Source: Portulaca oleracea (lineage: Eukaryota > Streptophyta > Magnoliopsida > Caryophyllales > Portulacaceae). Taken from it: a stretch of 64,000 nucleotides of DNA. Below the pieces are notes generated by a model. That model worked only from the letters and a program-made list of their open reading frames with translations. It did no database searches and was not told the DNA's origin. Position 1 is the first letter of the stretch; every line of letters starts with the position of its first letter. Below, piece after piece: positions 1-11,258 of the stretch. The translations under genes and the position numbers were made by a program. The stretch spans positions 5,943,855 through 6,007,854 of the forward strand of contig CM055877.1 of assembly GCA_029582165.1 (NCBI GenBank), read 5' to 3'.

Positions 1-600
1 TAATTCTTCAAGTTCTTGTTCTCTTTCGCTTTCTTGTATTTTCAATTTCATTAGTATTAGTTCCACAAAAATTCCACTTTTTAGTGAAGCGGAGGGTTAA
101 GGTTCCTCGAATTCTCCTTTCAGGTGAGGATTTGAGCAGTCTTAGCAATCCAAATCACGCCTTTTTCTTGTTTGTTCGGGAGAAGATTCGTGATTCAAGA
201 TTCAAAGTTCAAGATTCAAGATTGAAGATTGGTACAATGCATTCTAGGTATAAGTTCTTTTCTTTAAATTCAATTTTTACATTCGTAGTTATTCATTAAC
301 TTTCTTTCTTGATTGTGTGTTCGTTTTCTTGTTTAGGTTATTGTTCTTCTTCTTTTAGGTTAAGTTTTGTTTCCCAATTCATGTTTTCCTTAGTTTGAAT
401 TCATAATTAGTTTAGTTTAATTAGTTTAAATTATTTAATGCTTCATGCAAATTTGAAACCCTACCAAACCAATTCCCTAAAAACCTGACACACCATCCCT
501 GTGGATACGACAACCCTTACTCTTAGAAAAACCCCAATATACGCAATCGAACAGTAATCCACACTACAAGCTCTAAAGGGGCACTCCAACCCACCACCAA
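1..600. other. Unassigned AT-rich stretch, possible gypsy remnant
   Basis: No credible gene. Around 185-230 there is a short degenerate tandem of AAGATTCAAGATT-like units. At about 490-515 the text CCCTGTGGATACGAC resembles a phrase common in internal regions of plant Ty3/gypsy elements, so this may be the tail of an old retrotransposon. No LTR or target duplication was found. Confidence 0.3.
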
Positions 601-1499
601 GAACATTGAAGGATAAAGAGAGAGATTTGAGGGGAAAAAGTTTGCAAATACTAAAGGGTTTTCACTCAAAATGTCTAAGTTGTCTTCCAAAGAAAGCCAA
701 TACAAATATGAAGGGGTGGGGGAGAGCAAATTGTCCGAAAAGCCGAAAAAAGGCCAACAGTCTTATGTGCAGCCAGCGCCTAAGATAGAAATGATGGAGC
801 CTTGGCAACATGGGAGGCGCAGTCTGCGCCCATGGGACGCGGCCAACGCCTTCTCCAACTTATACTCTCCTTTCAATTTTTTTCCTAGTCTTCGTCCAAA
901 CCTAATACCCGAGCACTTTAGCTGAAAATGGACCCAAGGTCGAGCTAGGGATTATTTGTGCCAACGTCGACCCGACCTGAGGTCATCAAGTGGGCTCGAG
1001 GATGACCCGAGACACCACGGAGGCCTGAGAAGGATCCTCATTAAATGCACGAAAGAACTTGAAGATGATGTGGAGGTCGAACCGTCCATGATTTCACCCA
1101 ATGCTCTTCCAATAGTACCCGAAAACTCACATCGAGGTTGAGGAGGGGACAAAATCACTTGCCATCATATGAGAGCATTATTTTGATGCCCCTTTTCTGC
1201 AACCAATATTTTTAAGGTTGATGCATTATTTTGCTTTTTTTTTTTACTGGAACACCTTGACAGTACAGTGCTAAACAATTACGTATGTGTTGCATTAATT
1301 GTATTTTGCACATGGCACTTTTAGCATACTACAAGCCATGCAATTTAAGAATCTTTACTTATTTTTTTGCCTTTATTATTATTTGTTTGCTAGCAGCGCC
1401 TTGAGAATCCTAACAATTGGTTAAGAGCTTTGGTTTATGCGTTGTTGATCTGCAAACTGAGAAGCCATGACACTGGCAATTAGAAAAATTGTTAGTTCT
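601..1499. other. Unassigned stretch with a GC-rich palindromic patch
   Basis: No gene supported. Positions about 770-860 carry GGCGCAGTCTGCGCC-like palindromes, resembling the GC-rich palindrome clusters seen in LTRs elsewhere in this window. The rest is unremarkable. Confidence 0.3.
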
Positions 1500-1926
1500 G
1501 TAACATCTTTGATTAAGAATTATGAGAAACTGAAGTTAAAGAAATTAGAGACATTGTTCTAAATGAAAGCATCCATAAGAAAGATTATGATATGTCTGAG
1601 TCTTCGGGGAATGCTTTGGCTGTCCAGGGTAGAAGAAACATTGGGAGCTTTGGTCGGGGTCGATCTAAATCTAGAGGTCGCAACATGGAGCACGTGTTGT
1701 GTTGGAATTGTGACGATAGAGGTCATTTTCGTAGGGATTGTCCTATACCAGGAAGGAAAATTATAATGACCATGACTCAATAAATTCTGGTGAGGATTTG
1801 AATGATACCCTAACTATTATTATTGACAAGTTAGAAAAGGGTTGGGTTGTAGATTCGTGTTGTCGTACTTTAGGAAGTATAGTTGTTGTATCTACAAGGA
1901 GTTGTGTTCCAGGCAGACAAACATAA
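1500..1926 (+). pseudogene. Copia gag-protease remnant
   Basis: A translation at 1592-1783 contains an arginine-rich tract followed by a CCHC zinc knuckle (CWNCDDRGHFRRDC), the nucleocapsid signature of Ty1/copia gag. In another frame just downstream, around 1830-1870, the text EKGWVVDS resembles the start of the aspartic protease (normally WxxDSGA), but it collapses at once. Upstream codons at 1500-1590 look like the leucine-rich end of gag in broken frames. No LTRs are recognisable, so this is an isolated, frameshifted fragment. Confidence 0.75.
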
Positions 1927-2778
1927 CTCAAGTTTTTCAAGCTAGGCAAATAAACCAGGTGATAATGGTGACAGTGAAAACTAATGAACTACAAAAGTAA
2001 TAAAAGATGCTTAGGCTACGAAAATCAACATTCAACAAACCAACTAATCTGAACGACCTAGCCTACCAATCCTATACAAGCAATTACGAGGGGTCGATTG
2101 CACCATTAAATTACGTTAAGGCCCTTTCTTGAGGGTCAATGATTCACCAAAGCCCTCTCTCAAGAGTTAGAGACTCACCCAAGCCCTCTTTCGAGGGTCA
2201 GGGATTAGTTTAACTATTCTAACTATTTATTCTCATAGAGTTAATATAATTAAACTATAGGAATGACAACTCTAAACCTAGTCAAAATTCAACATTCTTA
2301 TGTCAAAACTCTAATCATTTTCTCTGTTCACTCTAGCAAAATGACTTTACCTCTCAAAATAAATCAATTGCCTAAAAAAACAAATAAAAACTCTTTACCA
2401 CATCATACCGCAGTTTGCCACAACTCACCACACTTTACCACAAATCATTTCTTTTCTCTCTCCTCACTTTTCTCCCCTACTTTTTACATTCTCTCTCCTC
2501 ACCTACCTCACATACCAATAACCTACCACAATTCCACCACACCCACCACAATTCCACCACACCTCACCACACCATATCGCAAAATACCGCAGAAAAGAAC
2601 AAGGCCTTAATGATGCTACTTTTATACACTAACACCCTATTCTTTTGCATGGTAAGTTAAATTTTAGTTTGACTTAACTTACCTTATTTTACCATTGAAA
2701 AGAACAAGTTATACTTTTAAATAATCTATATTTAAAATTCTTAGTTCAACTCATAAATTTTATTTACAAAAAGTAATA
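1927..2778. repeat. Non-coding; three ~30-bp degenerate repeats at 2120-2206
   Basis: Three units of the form GCCCT-CTTGAGGGTC followed by a GATTCACC-like tail run head to tail at about 2120-2206. Each begins with a small hairpin (GCCCT...AGGGTC). A CCAC-rich low-complexity tract lies at about 2400-2590. No gene is supported. Confidence 0.4.
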
Positions 2779-3033
2779 TACAGCCTCCGTCCCAATTAAT
2801 TTGTCCACTTTTGACCTTTTAGGTCAAAATTTTTTAATTTTGACCTTTAATTTATCAAATTATATGTTGAATTATTATATAAGACTAACACTATTAGATT
2901 TGTGATGAAAAATAATTTTACTTAAACACAATATTATTAATTTTGCTTAAATAAAATGTGAAAAATTAATGGTCAAAGTGTTGCATCAAAGACCGTAAAA
3001 AAGTAAAGTGAACAAATTAGGACGGAGGGAGTA
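2779..3033. mobile_element. Stowaway-type MITE
   Basis: The two ends are inverted repeats: CCTCCGTCCCAATTAATTTG on the left and its near-complement ending in GGACGGAGGGAGTA on the right, flanked by TA. This matches the Stowaway (Tc1/mariner) terminal consensus CTCCCTCCGTCCC. There is no coding capacity. It lies about 400 bp upstream of the HSP20-like gene. Confidence 0.85.
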
Positions 3034-3414
3034 CCATTTATATACTTCTATTACTTTACTTACATTTTTTTTATTCAATTTTAATTTACTTTACTTTACC
3101 TACTCCTAAATAGAACATTACCTAAGTCATTACATTATTTAATCAATTAACTATCAAAACTCATAAAGTTTAACCCAGTTAGTTAAACATGGACTAATTT
3201 TTTTTTTTTTTTTTTTTTGGGAAAGAGGGAGTAGTACCTTTTCGTTTATTTTTTCCTTGGAGGGTTCGTAGCAAAACTCCATGAATGTTGTCCTCCCCCT
3301 TTTCATATTTGTTTGAGCGCAGGGTGAAAATAACTGAAGTATTGGACCGTTGAGACCGTTATAAACCGCAACTACCGTCAACAATATTGCCCGCCAAAAA
3401 CTCCCTTTGGCTCT

Positions 3415-3422
3415 CTATAAAA
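3415..3422 (+). promoter_or_regulatory. TATA box of the HSP20-like gene
   Basis: TATAAAAG lies 40 bp upstream of the first ATG (3462), which predicts a transcription start near 3446. This favours exon copy 1 as the true first exon over the copy starting at 3593, which has no TATA box at a comparable distance. Confidence 0.6.
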
Positions 3423-3435
3423 GCAGAGCTAGCGT

Positions 3436-3690
3436 GAAGCCTCAATCAAGAACCCTCAACAATGGCGGAGTCAGAAAGTCTGGGCGTCACTCACACCACC
3501 GCAGGTCTCTCTCTCTCTCTCACACTCACTTGCTCTGTTTTCAAGTCTTTTCTGACGATTTCCTCTGTTTTCCCAACCAAGAACCTTCATCAATGGCGGA
3601 CCCAAAAACTCCCGCCGTCACTCTCATCGTCCCAGGTCTTTCTCCCTCTCTCTCTCTCTCTTTCTCTTGCTCTAGTTTTCCCCCTCCATT
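3436..3690 (+). repeat. Tandem duplication of first exon and splice donor
   Basis: Positions 3436-3540 and 3577-3690 are similar throughout. Both contain CAAGAACC, a CAATGGCGGA start, a 43-nt coding piece ending in CAG, a GT donor, a CT-rich tract and TTTCCTCTGTTTTC. Both coding pieces are exactly 43 nt, so either can splice in phase to exon 2. Confidence 0.75.
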
Positions 3691-6582
3691 TTCCGACCAT
3701 TTCCTCTGTTTTCACCTCGAATCAGAGAAGCATCCTTTCCAGATCGAAAGTTACCGTGATCGTCAAGGAGCGTACGACCTATACGAAATGGAGGGCTTGG
3801 GAACGGCCCTTCGAGCGGACATGCCAGGGGTCCCGAAAGACAATGTCAAGATCATCAAGATCCCTCACCAAAGAAAGATCGCATTCACTGCCAAAGCTCC
3901 CGGAATGGAAACTTTCCCCTTTGACGATTCCGAGAGAAAATACGCCGCCTATCTGCAAGTCAGCGACGACCCAACTCACATGCTGGTCGAGTTCGCACCT
4001 AAACATGGCTGCTTCTTTTTAGTCTGCACTGATCGTGACGTTACTCTCCACTTTATGCCTCAACCTGGGGAGAATGAAGGGGAGCGTGTATATCCGGCTC
4101 TCGCTACTACTCGTCGTGATGGTCAGTCCGATTTCAGTTAATTTCATGGTTTGTTGATTGGTTAGTGATCTAAGGTTTGATAGTGTTGTGTTTCTTGGAT
4201 TGTAATTATGAAAGTGTTGAAGTTCATGGAGCAACCGGAGGACAGTGAAGAAGAAGAAGAAGATGAAGATGAAGAAGAAGAAGAAGATGATGATGATGGA
4301 GATTATTACGAGAAGCCCGCCGTGCTTGACGAACGTGCAATTCAACAGAGCTACCTCGAAGGCACTGTCATTGGAAGTTCTCGCCGAGAAGGTTTGCCGG
4401 AAATTTGGAGCTGCCATTTTTCGAGTTTTGGATGACTATTTTCCCTTCTATTGTAAGATATATGTTTGATGCTATGTTACTTTTTGGATGTAAAAGCAAA
4501 ACCTAAGCAGCGTAAGAGTTCTTCAAAAAAGTCCAAGAAATCTAAGAGGAAGTCTAAGAAATCTGGGCCAAGTAAAAGCTCCAGTCACACTGTTGAGAAA
4601 TTGGTGGATGAACATGAATGTATCAATTCTACCTACTACATATTCTTCATCTGATGGTCAAATACTGATTACTCTATGAACATTGTCTGGTCTTACTCTC
4701 ATCAATATTATTGTATTTTTGAAGGTGCCTCTGAATCTGAGCCAGATGAAGGTATACTTGACGGAAGCAAGCTGGAAGCCATGAATCTTGAGGATTCAAC
4801 ACAAAGCAAAAGTTGCAGTCGCGCTGTTGAAGGGTCGACAATGTCAGTCGATGAAGGTGAAGATGTACCTGATCAGGAGCTTGCCAGTGAAGCCCAAGGT
4901 ATTCACTTTCAAGCTTTTGACTGTTTTTTTCCCCTTTTCTGACTCTGAGATGTTTGATGCTTAGTTACTTTTTGGCTCTTCTAAAAAGTCCAAGAAGTCT
5001 AAGAAATCTGGGCCTAGTAAAAGCTCCAGTCTTGCTGTCAATGAAGGTGAAGGTGCTCTTGGTGAGAAGGCTGTCAATAAAGCTGAAGATTTCCACTGTG
5101 ACCATTTGGGTGCTGTTGAAATTGAGGGTCATACAATTTGCTTCTTGTGCGGCCTTTTCGAAGTTATATCTGAATATAAGCTAGGCGAAAGTTGTTCTGA
5201 GAAACCCAAACATGAAGCTGAAGGTTCATCTGATTATAACTTGATAGGTTCATCTAGAAAATCCATCAACGTAGCGGAAGTTGAGAATTGCAAGCATGCA
5301 TTGCTTTACTTTGAAATTTGATAGCACTATCGATAATAATTATTGCCGGTTTGTGACGTTGAAGGTACAGTTGAAGAAAGCAATGTGGATGCTGTTAACA
5401 TTGAAGGTTCTGAGAAAACTGAACAAGTTGACGATTCTCCTGGTAAAACCATCGACACAGCTGAAGGCAAGGACTTCAAACATAAACTCATTTAGTTCAT
5501 GATGCATGCTTGTTACATGGCTGTAATTGTTAAGATCCAGCAGAAACCAAGGGGGAAAACTCTTCTTCTTCGTCTAAGAAGAAGAAAAAGAAGAAGAAGA
5601 AGAAGAAGTCCAGGAAATCTCAGAAATCAGGCACAAGTTCCAATCAGGATGATGAAGGTTTCTTCCAAAACCTCTCAAGTCTGTTCTTATTTGGGCTGCT
5701 TTAATTATGCTGGAGTCTTACATGGGTAGGTTCTGCATTATACAGCTTGGATGACTGCTTGCATAAAAAGAGCCATTCTCAGAGTATATGTCCCTGTACC
5801 ACAAGGTCTCAATTCTGTATTCAATTGAATGTGTTCCATTGTCTTCTGTTTTGTCAAGCTTTCTTATGTTTTGACATATATTTCAGACAAGTCTGCTCCT
5901 GTTTCTGCTGAACAAACCAGTCATGAAGTTCCTGAAATACTAATAGGTAATATTCATTCTTTTTTTTTCTTCTTCTCCCAGTCTTGATCCAAATAAGGTT
6001 CATCCAAGTTTAATTTTGTCATTTTCGCTTTGCTTGCAACTTAAGGCTCAGTCAAAGAATGCGACATTCACCCTCCTATGTGCCAGTGCCAAGAATGCGA
6101 TTCCAATGGGACATGCGTGAAATTTTGTCAGTATATACAACTTCCATTTCTAACCAATTGATACCTCAACATATCCCTGCCCTTGTTTCTAGATAGTAAA
6201 ATAGTGATCATGTCATTTGTGATATCCAGGGTCCACAAGTGACGACGTGATCGGAAAGATCAACAGATTGTGTGTAAATGGAGCAGGAGTTTGCGAAAAG
6301 CGAGTGGTTATGGACGAAGGCGGTCAGCATTGGGTGTATGTGAGAGTTGACCTCCCAGGGCTTGGACCTGATTTGTTAGTGACTCAAATTCGGGCTCAAT
6401 GTCTTCTGTTTTATGGGATGCCTCAGCCAGAAGAGGATATGGTCCTGGGTCAAAGGAACTACCTTTTCTTTGTGAAGCTCAAATGCTCGTGCTGCAAGTT
6501 CGATAAGCTGATCAAAGACTTTGGAGATGATGGTGTGTTCAGGATGTGCTGCAAAATCGTAGGACACGACGCTGCTCCTTAA
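3462..6582 (+). CDS. HSP20-like (alpha-crystallin domain) protein, multi-exon
   Basis: Best model: exon 1 3462-3504 (or the alternative 3593-3635), exon 2 3726-4121, exon 3 4215-4391, exon 4 from 4497, further small exons to about 6115, and last exon 6230-6582. Phase agrees across exons 1-5 and at the last exon. Exon 2 encodes an alpha-crystallin-like segment (LRADMPGVPKDNVKI). The last exon holds a second one (VYVRVDLPGLGPDLL) and ends in a cysteine-rich patch (KLKCSCCKF). Between them lie an acidic E/D run (exon 3) and lysine/serine-rich stretches (KKSKKSKRKSKKSGPSKSSS), suggestive of a nuclear or nucleic-acid-associated protein. Family knowledge gives chaperone-like folding, and divergent plant members act in chromatin regulation; the role here is inference. 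The second lysine-rich module (about 4977-5050) appears out of phase with its acceptor, so middle exons are uncertain. Confidence 0.72.
4431..5060 (+). repeat. Internal intron-exon duplication in the HSP20-like gene
   Basis: The intron end plus lysine-rich exon at about 4431-4590 recurs at about 4919-5040. Both share GACT-T-TTTCCC, GTTTGATGCT, GTTACTTTTTGG and then codons for SSKKSKKSK...SGPSKSSS. The second copy lacks about 25 bp around its acceptor. Confidence 0.65.
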
Positions 6583-6883
6583 TTCTGGGGATTTATGGAT
6601 ATGATTTTTGGGAATGTAGCGCTTTAGAAATATGTTAGAACTGACCAGGTTATTACAAAGTTGGTGTATATTGTATTGGGAAATGTTATTTAGGTTTCTG
6701 ACAGTAAGCCTGCCTGTGTCTAACAATACTATTGAGCACTTGTAATGTTTTAGGTTGCTGAAAGTAGTCATTGTCTAACACTGATCTGGGCACTTGTGCA
6801 AATGGCCCCTGTGTTTCTTGCTTCAATCCGGCCCATTGATGTCAAATGTTATATTTTGATACAAGCAAGGAGAAGTTCGAGCA

Positions 6884-7144
6884 TATTCCCTCCGTTCCAT
6901 ATTAACTGTCGTCTTTGAAAATTGTGCAGTCAAATTTCAAAACTTTTGACCATAAATTTCTAAATATATATAATGAGTTGTTATATTAAATTACCATCAT
7001 TAGATTCGTAATGAAAAATAGTATCATAAAAGTATAATATTACAATTGTTAATAGCATATTAAATAAGAAATTATCAATCAAAAAGTGACATTAGAGATC
7101 GTGAAAGTCAAAATTATGACAATTAATATGGAACGGAGTGAGTA
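6884..7144. mobile_element. Stowaway-type MITE (family shared with 23386)
   Basis: Left end ATTCCCTCCGTTCCATATTA and right end TAATATGGAACGGAGTGAG are inverted repeats flanked by TA. The interior closely resembles the copy at 23386-23616. It lies just downstream of the HSP20-like gene. Confidence 0.85.
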
Positions 7145-7636
7145 ATATATATGTGCTTCCTTACGTTCTTCTTAAGCCTCAACATGTGATACAAATTTTC
7201 ATTTTAGTACGAAGTTAACAGCTGAAAAATGATGATTGGATTGTATTTATCGGCCTATGATGTAACTTTTTTTAGATAAGTCCGGGGTTTTAGCCTTTTT
7301 ATACAAATTTTATTTTTCAACCATTTATTTATTTTATATTGATTTTTTATGCGCAAAGTCTATTGACATAACTTCTAAAATTTCATGTCTATATACATCT
7401 TCCAAGGATTTATTTATTTATATTAATTTTTAAAATGTTAAATTTCTTAATATAGCTTGTGATAGCAAATACTCACAGAAGCATGATATATGTAGATGTT
7501 GGATATATTGACATTAATTATCACTCCTTTTTTTAAAAAAAAGTTTTGTGTTTTTTTTTTTAATTTTATGTATGTAACATTGTGTGATTTACCATTCAAT
7601 TATATAGAGTATTAGACTATTAGGTAGAATTTCAGG

Positions 7637-8160
7637 AATGTTTGGCCTAGTTTTTGAGAGTGTTTTAGGGGTTAAAATGCACAAATTATGCCAAACAATG
7701 TTTTTTTAGAAGCTAATAATTGTTTTCCAAAAACAGTTTTAGCTAAAAATAGCTCCAAAAGCAGAAGCAGTAAATTGTTGTTTTTACTTCCTACAAACTG
7801 ATCATGGCTCAATCTATTTCCATAATTTTAAATAAATATTCTTATTCTTATAAAGATAACATTTAAATATTTAAATATTATGTTAGAATCTTTAATATTA
7901 TGTTGGACATTTTTATTATCTAATTTCTTTATAAATATGGTATTTAGTAAATTTTTTATATAAAAATATTTAATTTAAAGAATTGCATTGTTAAGTAAGA
8001 CCATATATAGTTATAATAATTATTATTATAACTATAAATATAACTATATGATTATAATCATTGTTAAAATTAAAATCTAATAATATGTTTAAATATTAAA
8101 AAAAGGGGAAAATATAAATAATCACATGATAATTTATTATTAGAGCATAAATTTGTTGAC
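7637..8160. repeat. Dispersed AT-rich repeat, copy 1
   Basis: Starts TTTGGCCTAGTTTTTGAGAG and is similar over about 500 bp to 9415-9900. The pair flanks the small cysteine-rich peptide gene as direct repeats. TTTGGCC / GGCCAAA boundary motifs suggest a non-autonomous DNA transposon, but no clean target duplication was resolved. Confidence 0.6.
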
Positions 8161-8254
8161 TTTCTTTAGTTTTGTTGTTATGCTCCATAAAGCTGAAACA
8201 ATAATGTCTAAATTTTTTTATTGTAACCTTATTGTAAAAAAATAACTATTTTTC

Positions 8255-8469
8255 TATTCCCTCCCTTTTCATATAAATTGTCCAAAATGTTCTATTTGAT
8301 TTAAAATTTCTTAAACCTATTTATCAAAAAAATTTAACATTATATTCATATGATAGTATTTTCTATTATGAATCTAATGATAATAGATCTGCATACTTGA
8401 ACATGATATAAATTGAGAAATTAATTGCGTCAAAGGGTAATTATCTTTTAATAAGGGGCGAAGGGAGTA
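8255..8469. mobile_element. Stowaway-like MITE
   Basis: TTCCCTCCCTTTTCATAT at the left and ATAAGGGGCGAAGGGAG at the right form imperfect inverted ends with TA on both sides. AT-rich and non-coding. Confidence 0.7.
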
Positions 8470-8539
8470 TTTAAGTTTAATAAATATCTAGAAATTTATT
8501 TGATTTTTCATTTGAATTTGAAGATTTTTAAATTTAAAA

Positions 8540-8696
8540 AATAAAAAATTGAGTTGGCTTGAACCCAATGTATATGAACTTAGATGAACTGAAAACTCAA
8601 CAGGCTTCAAGCTAAACTTTCCCTAAACAAGCCGAGCCGAGCCAAGCCAAGCTTGCCATGGAGGCTCACCTTGTACTCGACTTGTTTACACCCCTA
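8540..8696. mobile_element. hAT-type terminus (partial)
   Basis: The segment ends in GTTTACACCCCTA, the complement of the common plant hAT terminus TAGGGGTGTAAAC, preceded by GCCGAGCC/AAGCC subterminal motifs. The other end was not identified, so this is a truncated element. Confidence 0.45.
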
Positions 8697-8744
8697 GACA
8701 TAATGGGAAGCAGCTACGATTCCACTCTATTAATTGTCGAAACC

Positions 8745-8747
<3 letters not shown>

Positions 8748-8779
<32 letters not shown>

Positions 8780-8790
8780 TATATATATTT
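8748..8790. repeat. Microsatellite (ACAT)n then (AT)n
   Basis: About seven ACAT units followed by about nine AT units. Confidence 0.9.
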
Positions 8791-8959
8791 ATGAGAAAAA
8801 AAGGAGATTTGAGTTGTAATCCAACATGATAAATAAAAGAAATAAAAAATTTAATATATCATTATTGAGATTGTAAAATAATATTAAATAAGAAATTTTA
8901 TTTAAATAAAAACTCAAAGAAAAACAAAAACAGATGAATCGAGTATTTCAGTCATCCGT

Positions 8960-9258
8960 TTAACCATCAACACAACAACAAAGATTGGGAAGACAGTATG
9001 TCTTGGTTGCTTGCGGTCCACAAAATGCTTTGCAACCCACCTCAATGCATCCGAGTCTCATGACGTAACAATGTCCAATTGGTTGAGCATTTGTGTTAAT
9101 ATCTCTTGCATCATTCATACCTGACCAAAGTCCAAAACTTACGAATAAAGTATTCAACAAATTAATTATTTATGAAACTAAACAATTTGACACTTACTCG
9201 AAGAGAGAAGGACCACCACCGCTAGAAATAGAGGTATAAATGAGGCTTTTGCGGACAT
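8960..9258 (-). CDS. Small secreted cysteine-rich (defensin-like) peptide
   Basis: Two exons: 9258-9198 (61 nt, phase 1) and 9120-8960, with GT-AG borders and a 77-bp intron. Exon 1 is a signal peptide (MSAKASFIPLFLAVVVLLSS). Exon 2 gives a mature peptide with eight cysteines, spaced C-x8-C, then GC, FCGP, YC and a CCC near the C terminus. The total is about 73 aa. This one-intron layout, with the intron just after the signal peptide, is typical of plant defensin-like and related secreted cysteine-rich peptides. These act outside the cell in defence or in cell-cell signalling, and which applies here is unknown. A minus-strand TATATAAG lies at 9364-9371, about 105 bp upstream. The paralogue at 21963-22577 has identical exon 1 length and intron phase. 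The exact subfamily is not recognised. Confidence 0.75.
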
Positions 9259-9414
9259 TTTATAAAAATTACAATCAAGGAATTGATTGGTAATCTATTT
9301 AGTTTTGAAGAAGTACGCAACTAAAACAAGAGACCAGTGATATTTTCATGGGTCTGACACCATCTTATATAGCTTTGAGATTTGCTACATTTACCTTCTT
9401 AAATTAAATTCTAT

Positions 9415-10095
9415 GTTAATTTTTGAGAGTGTTTTTGGAGTTAGAAAATAGTGTTTCTTTATAAGCTAATATCTGTTTTCCAAAAACTGTTTTGGTCAAA
9501 AACAACTCCAAAAGCAGAAACGATAAATTGTTGTTTCTGTTTCTTACAAACTAATCACTACTCAATCTACATGATTCTCTAATGATTAGTTTCCATAATT
9601 TCAAATAAATATTCCGATTCTTATTATATATTTTAATATTATGTTAGAATATTTAATATTATGTTGGACGTTTTTATTATCTAATTTCTTTACAAATATG
9701 GTGTTAGTAAATTTTTGATATATAAATATTTAATTTTAAGAATTGTATAGTTAAGTTAGACCATATATAATTATAATAATAACAATCATAATTATAATTA
9801 TAACTATACGATTACAATTATTGTAAAATTAAAATATGATAATCTGTTTAAAAGTTAAGAAAAAGAGAAAAATGTAAATAATCATATGATAATTTTTAAA
9901 AGTTAGGCTAAACAATATTAAATTTAATAAAAACACTATTTTATAAGTTAGGCCAAACACTTTAATTTAGTAAAATCACTTATGTCATAAGCTAGGTCAA
10001 ACACTTCAAAATCTCTCATAAAATAGCTTTTATAAAAATTATTTATAAGAAATAAAAATATTTTTTTAGAAATTAGGCCAAACAGGCACCAAACA
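9415..10095. repeat. Dispersed AT-rich repeat, copy 2
   Basis: Similar to 7637-8160 over most of its length. The last 200 bp hold several AGGCCAAACAC / AGGTCAAACAC motifs ending with GGCCAAACAGGC, as though terminal sequences had been repeated. Confidence 0.6.
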
Positions 10096-10287
10096 TTACT
10101 GTCCTATCCTCCAACCTAATTTTTTTTTATGATTTGAAGTACGAAATAACTAGCCATACCAAAATTCTGTCATCCAATAAATAAAGACAACTAAATAAAA
10201 AAAAAACAAAAAAATTTCCAATTTATTAAAGTTGAGAAATTCGTACAGAAAAATTTACTAGCCAAATGTTCCCGGATAGTAAAATGG

Positions 10288-10534
10288 TACTCTCTCCATT
10301 TTTATTTAAGTGTCGCCTAGGTATTTGTGTCAAAAAATTTGACCGTTAATATCTTAATTTGTATAATGATTCATTAAATAAAATTGATGTCATTAGATTC
10401 GTAATAAAAGCTGCTATTGAAAGAGTATAATATCACTTTCTTTTTTTTTACAAAAGCATTATGTGAGAAATTGTTAATTAACAATGGACCTCACAAAACG
10501 TGAATTACAGTTAATAAAAGGGACTAAGGGAGTA
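10288..10534. mobile_element. Stowaway-type MITE
   Basis: TACTCTCTCCATTTTTATTT at the left and AAAGGGACTAAGGGAGTA at the right are imperfect inverted ends with TA borders. The interior (ATTAGATTCGTAA, AAAACGTGAATTACAG) is shared with 11938-12129. Confidence 0.75.
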
Positions 10535-10960
10535 TTGTGTTGAGTAACTGAACCGTGTGGGATCAGTACACTTTTGGTTCGTCTATGGTCACCGGCTCGC
10601 TTCAAGCCGCACTCTCCTCTCCTCAAATCAAACCCAGTTTCAATATCCATTTCATGATGAATACGGGTCCTTAGAGAGTCGTTATGGCCATCAAGGGGAG
10701 CGATGTTCCTTTCTTCGAAGACCCCGGACCGTGGGATGACATCTTGGGTCTTTATCAGACCATTCCCGAGCCTTCTAAGGTGCACCGGGACCACCGACAT
10801 GAATAAAGAAGCAACGACGCACTTGACTCTCATTTTGGCGTCAAATGGAGGTAGAAACAACCCAAGGGTTTGTTTGTATCCTAACCTTCAATGAAGATCA
10901 ACCTCGGGATGTTTGTGATCCTTTTGACATCCAAAGGTATTTTGGTCATTTCGCCTCTCT
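10535..10960. other. Unassigned, moderately GC-rich
   Basis: Overlapping short frames exist on both strands, but none matches a family I recognise. It could be the edge of an old element or a gene scrap. Confidence 0.3.
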
Positions 10961-11258
10961 TAGCGCTGGCAAAAAATTCGGGTTCGGGTAAATTGGGGTC
11001 GGACAAATTCGGACAATGTCAAAATTAGGATAAGAATTTCATGTCCGGACCCAATTTTATTTTGGGTCGAACCGGGACAGACAATTCGGACGAAGCAAAA
11101 ATCGGGTTGCGACAATAGAAAAAAGATAAATTTTATGTCCGAATATTCGGTCAATTCGGTCCATATCAAAATTCGGACGAAAAATCTATGTCCAAACCCG
11201 TTTTTTCCGGATCGGACAATTCGGGTAATTCGGGTCGGACGGAATTTTGCCAGCGCTA
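10961..11258. mobile_element. hAT-type MITE with perfect 14-bp TIR and 8-bp TSD
   Basis: Begins TAGCGCTGGCAAAA and ends with its exact complement. It is flanked by the perfect duplication GCCTCTCT (10953-10960 and 11259-11266). The interior is made of GGTCGGACAATTCGG-like subrepeats. An 8-bp duplication and a TAG...CTA end are hAT hallmarks. The same family inserted at 22179-22467. Confidence 0.92.

Noticed and set aside
4208..4469. Separate acidic-protein gene
   Set aside because: The acidic frame joins exon 2 of the HSP20-like gene in phase (acceptor before 4215, donor after 4391), so it is an internal exon.
10474..10860. 128-aa minus-strand frame as a gene
   Set aside because: It overlaps a MITE end at 10534, has frames of similar length opposite it, and matches no family I recognise.
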